DNA of 24,621 nucleotides from Bordetella parapertussis (GTDB lineage: Bacteria; Pseudomonadota; Gammaproteobacteria; Burkholderiales; Burkholderiaceae_B), in contig CAMBZR010000052.1 of NCBI GenBank assembly GCA_945872285.1, positions 1 to 24,621 of the forward strand, written 5' to 3'. The notes beneath the pieces were generated by a model. That model did not search any database. It saw nothing but the letters and a program-made list of their open reading frames with translations, and had not been told where the DNA came from. A program made the translations under genes and the position numbers. Positions 24,532-24,621 of the stretch are shown here, piece by piece (position 1 is the stretch's first letter; each line of letters begins with the position of its first letter).

Positions 24532-24621
24532 ATGCTTCGTCATGTTTCCTCAGAGGCCCTAGGGGTCGCTCAACAAAGTTCTGTTGCCACAGAGATGGCG
24601 ATTCAGGTGCTGGGTCGCGCC
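24532..24621 (+). CDS. 5' end of a gene, possibly an IclR-type regulator
   Basis: From ATG 24532 the frame stays open for 30 codons to the window end. The last visible residues, MAIQVLGRA, resemble the stretch just before the helix-turn-helix in many IclR-family regulators (compare the IQVLxRA-type lead-in). There is no good Shine-Dalgarno, and the DNA-binding domain itself is outside the window. Both the gene and its family are therefore tentative. Confidence 0.4.
   Translation, partial: MLRHVSSEALGVAQQSSVATEMAIQVLGRA

Noticed and set aside
1..24621. CRISPR array, tRNA/rRNA genes, IS elements, prophage
   Set aside because: No evenly spaced direct repeats, cloverleaf-like segments, rRNA-like stretches, transposase or integrase motifs were seen on either strand.

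Overview
The window (24,621 bp, GC-rich, densely coded, with several genes starting at TTG or GTG) looks like chromosomal core DNA of a betaproteobacterium, order Burkholderiales, probably family Alcaligenaceae. This rests on recognisable protein families and their arrangement: lptD-surA-rsmA divergent from amgK-murU, and glyQ-glyS-gmhB-plsC-ygjP-gloA. It does not rest on any database search. I see no rRNA, tRNA, CRISPR array, transposase, phage or plasmid gene.

Layout. (1) 1-528: the 3' part of an RraA-family gene (+), convergent with the next operon; a perfect 10-bp hairpin lies at the junction. (2) 5268-536 (-): a tightly overlapping four-gene envelope glycosylation operon, GT39 membrane glycosyltransferase, flippase-like (LPG-synthase TM) protein, GT9 heptosyltransferase-like enzyme and PAP2 phosphatase. 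The 140-bp gap ahead of it holds two interleaved 9-bp stems, a terminator-like hairpin and a small hairpin around the ribosome binding site. (3) 7885-5409 (-): amgK-murU, the peptidoglycan-recycling shortcut to UDP-MurNAc, followed by a DUF6776-like membrane/coiled-coil protein. (4) 8060-12819 (+): lptD-surA-rsmA, covering LPS export, outer-membrane protein chaperoning and rRNA dimethylation. (5) 19625-12866 (-): glyQ-glyS-gmhB-plsC-ygjP-like-gloA-glycerate kinase, with overlaps or short gaps throughout. (6) 19844-22264 (+): a crotonase and class I fumarase. (7) 22265-22617: a non-coding gap with a probable fumarase terminator and a large GC-rich palindromic element (30-bp perfect inverted arms about 138 bp apart). 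(8) 24291-22618 (-): fhs, formate-tetrahydrofolate ligase. (9) 24532-24621 (+): the first 30 codons of what may be an IclR-type regulator, behind two short dyads.

The dominant theme of the first half is the cell envelope: lipid-linked sugar transfer, MurNAc recycling, LptD/SurA and, further on, GmhB (LPS heptose) and PlsC (phospholipid). The second half is housekeeping metabolism: glycyl-tRNA charging, methylglyoxal and glycerate handling, the TCA cycle and one-carbon metabolism. Most genes are ordinary core genes. The parts most worth following are the GT39/flippase/GT9/PAP2 operon with its structured upstream gap, and the palindromic element between fumarase and fhs.
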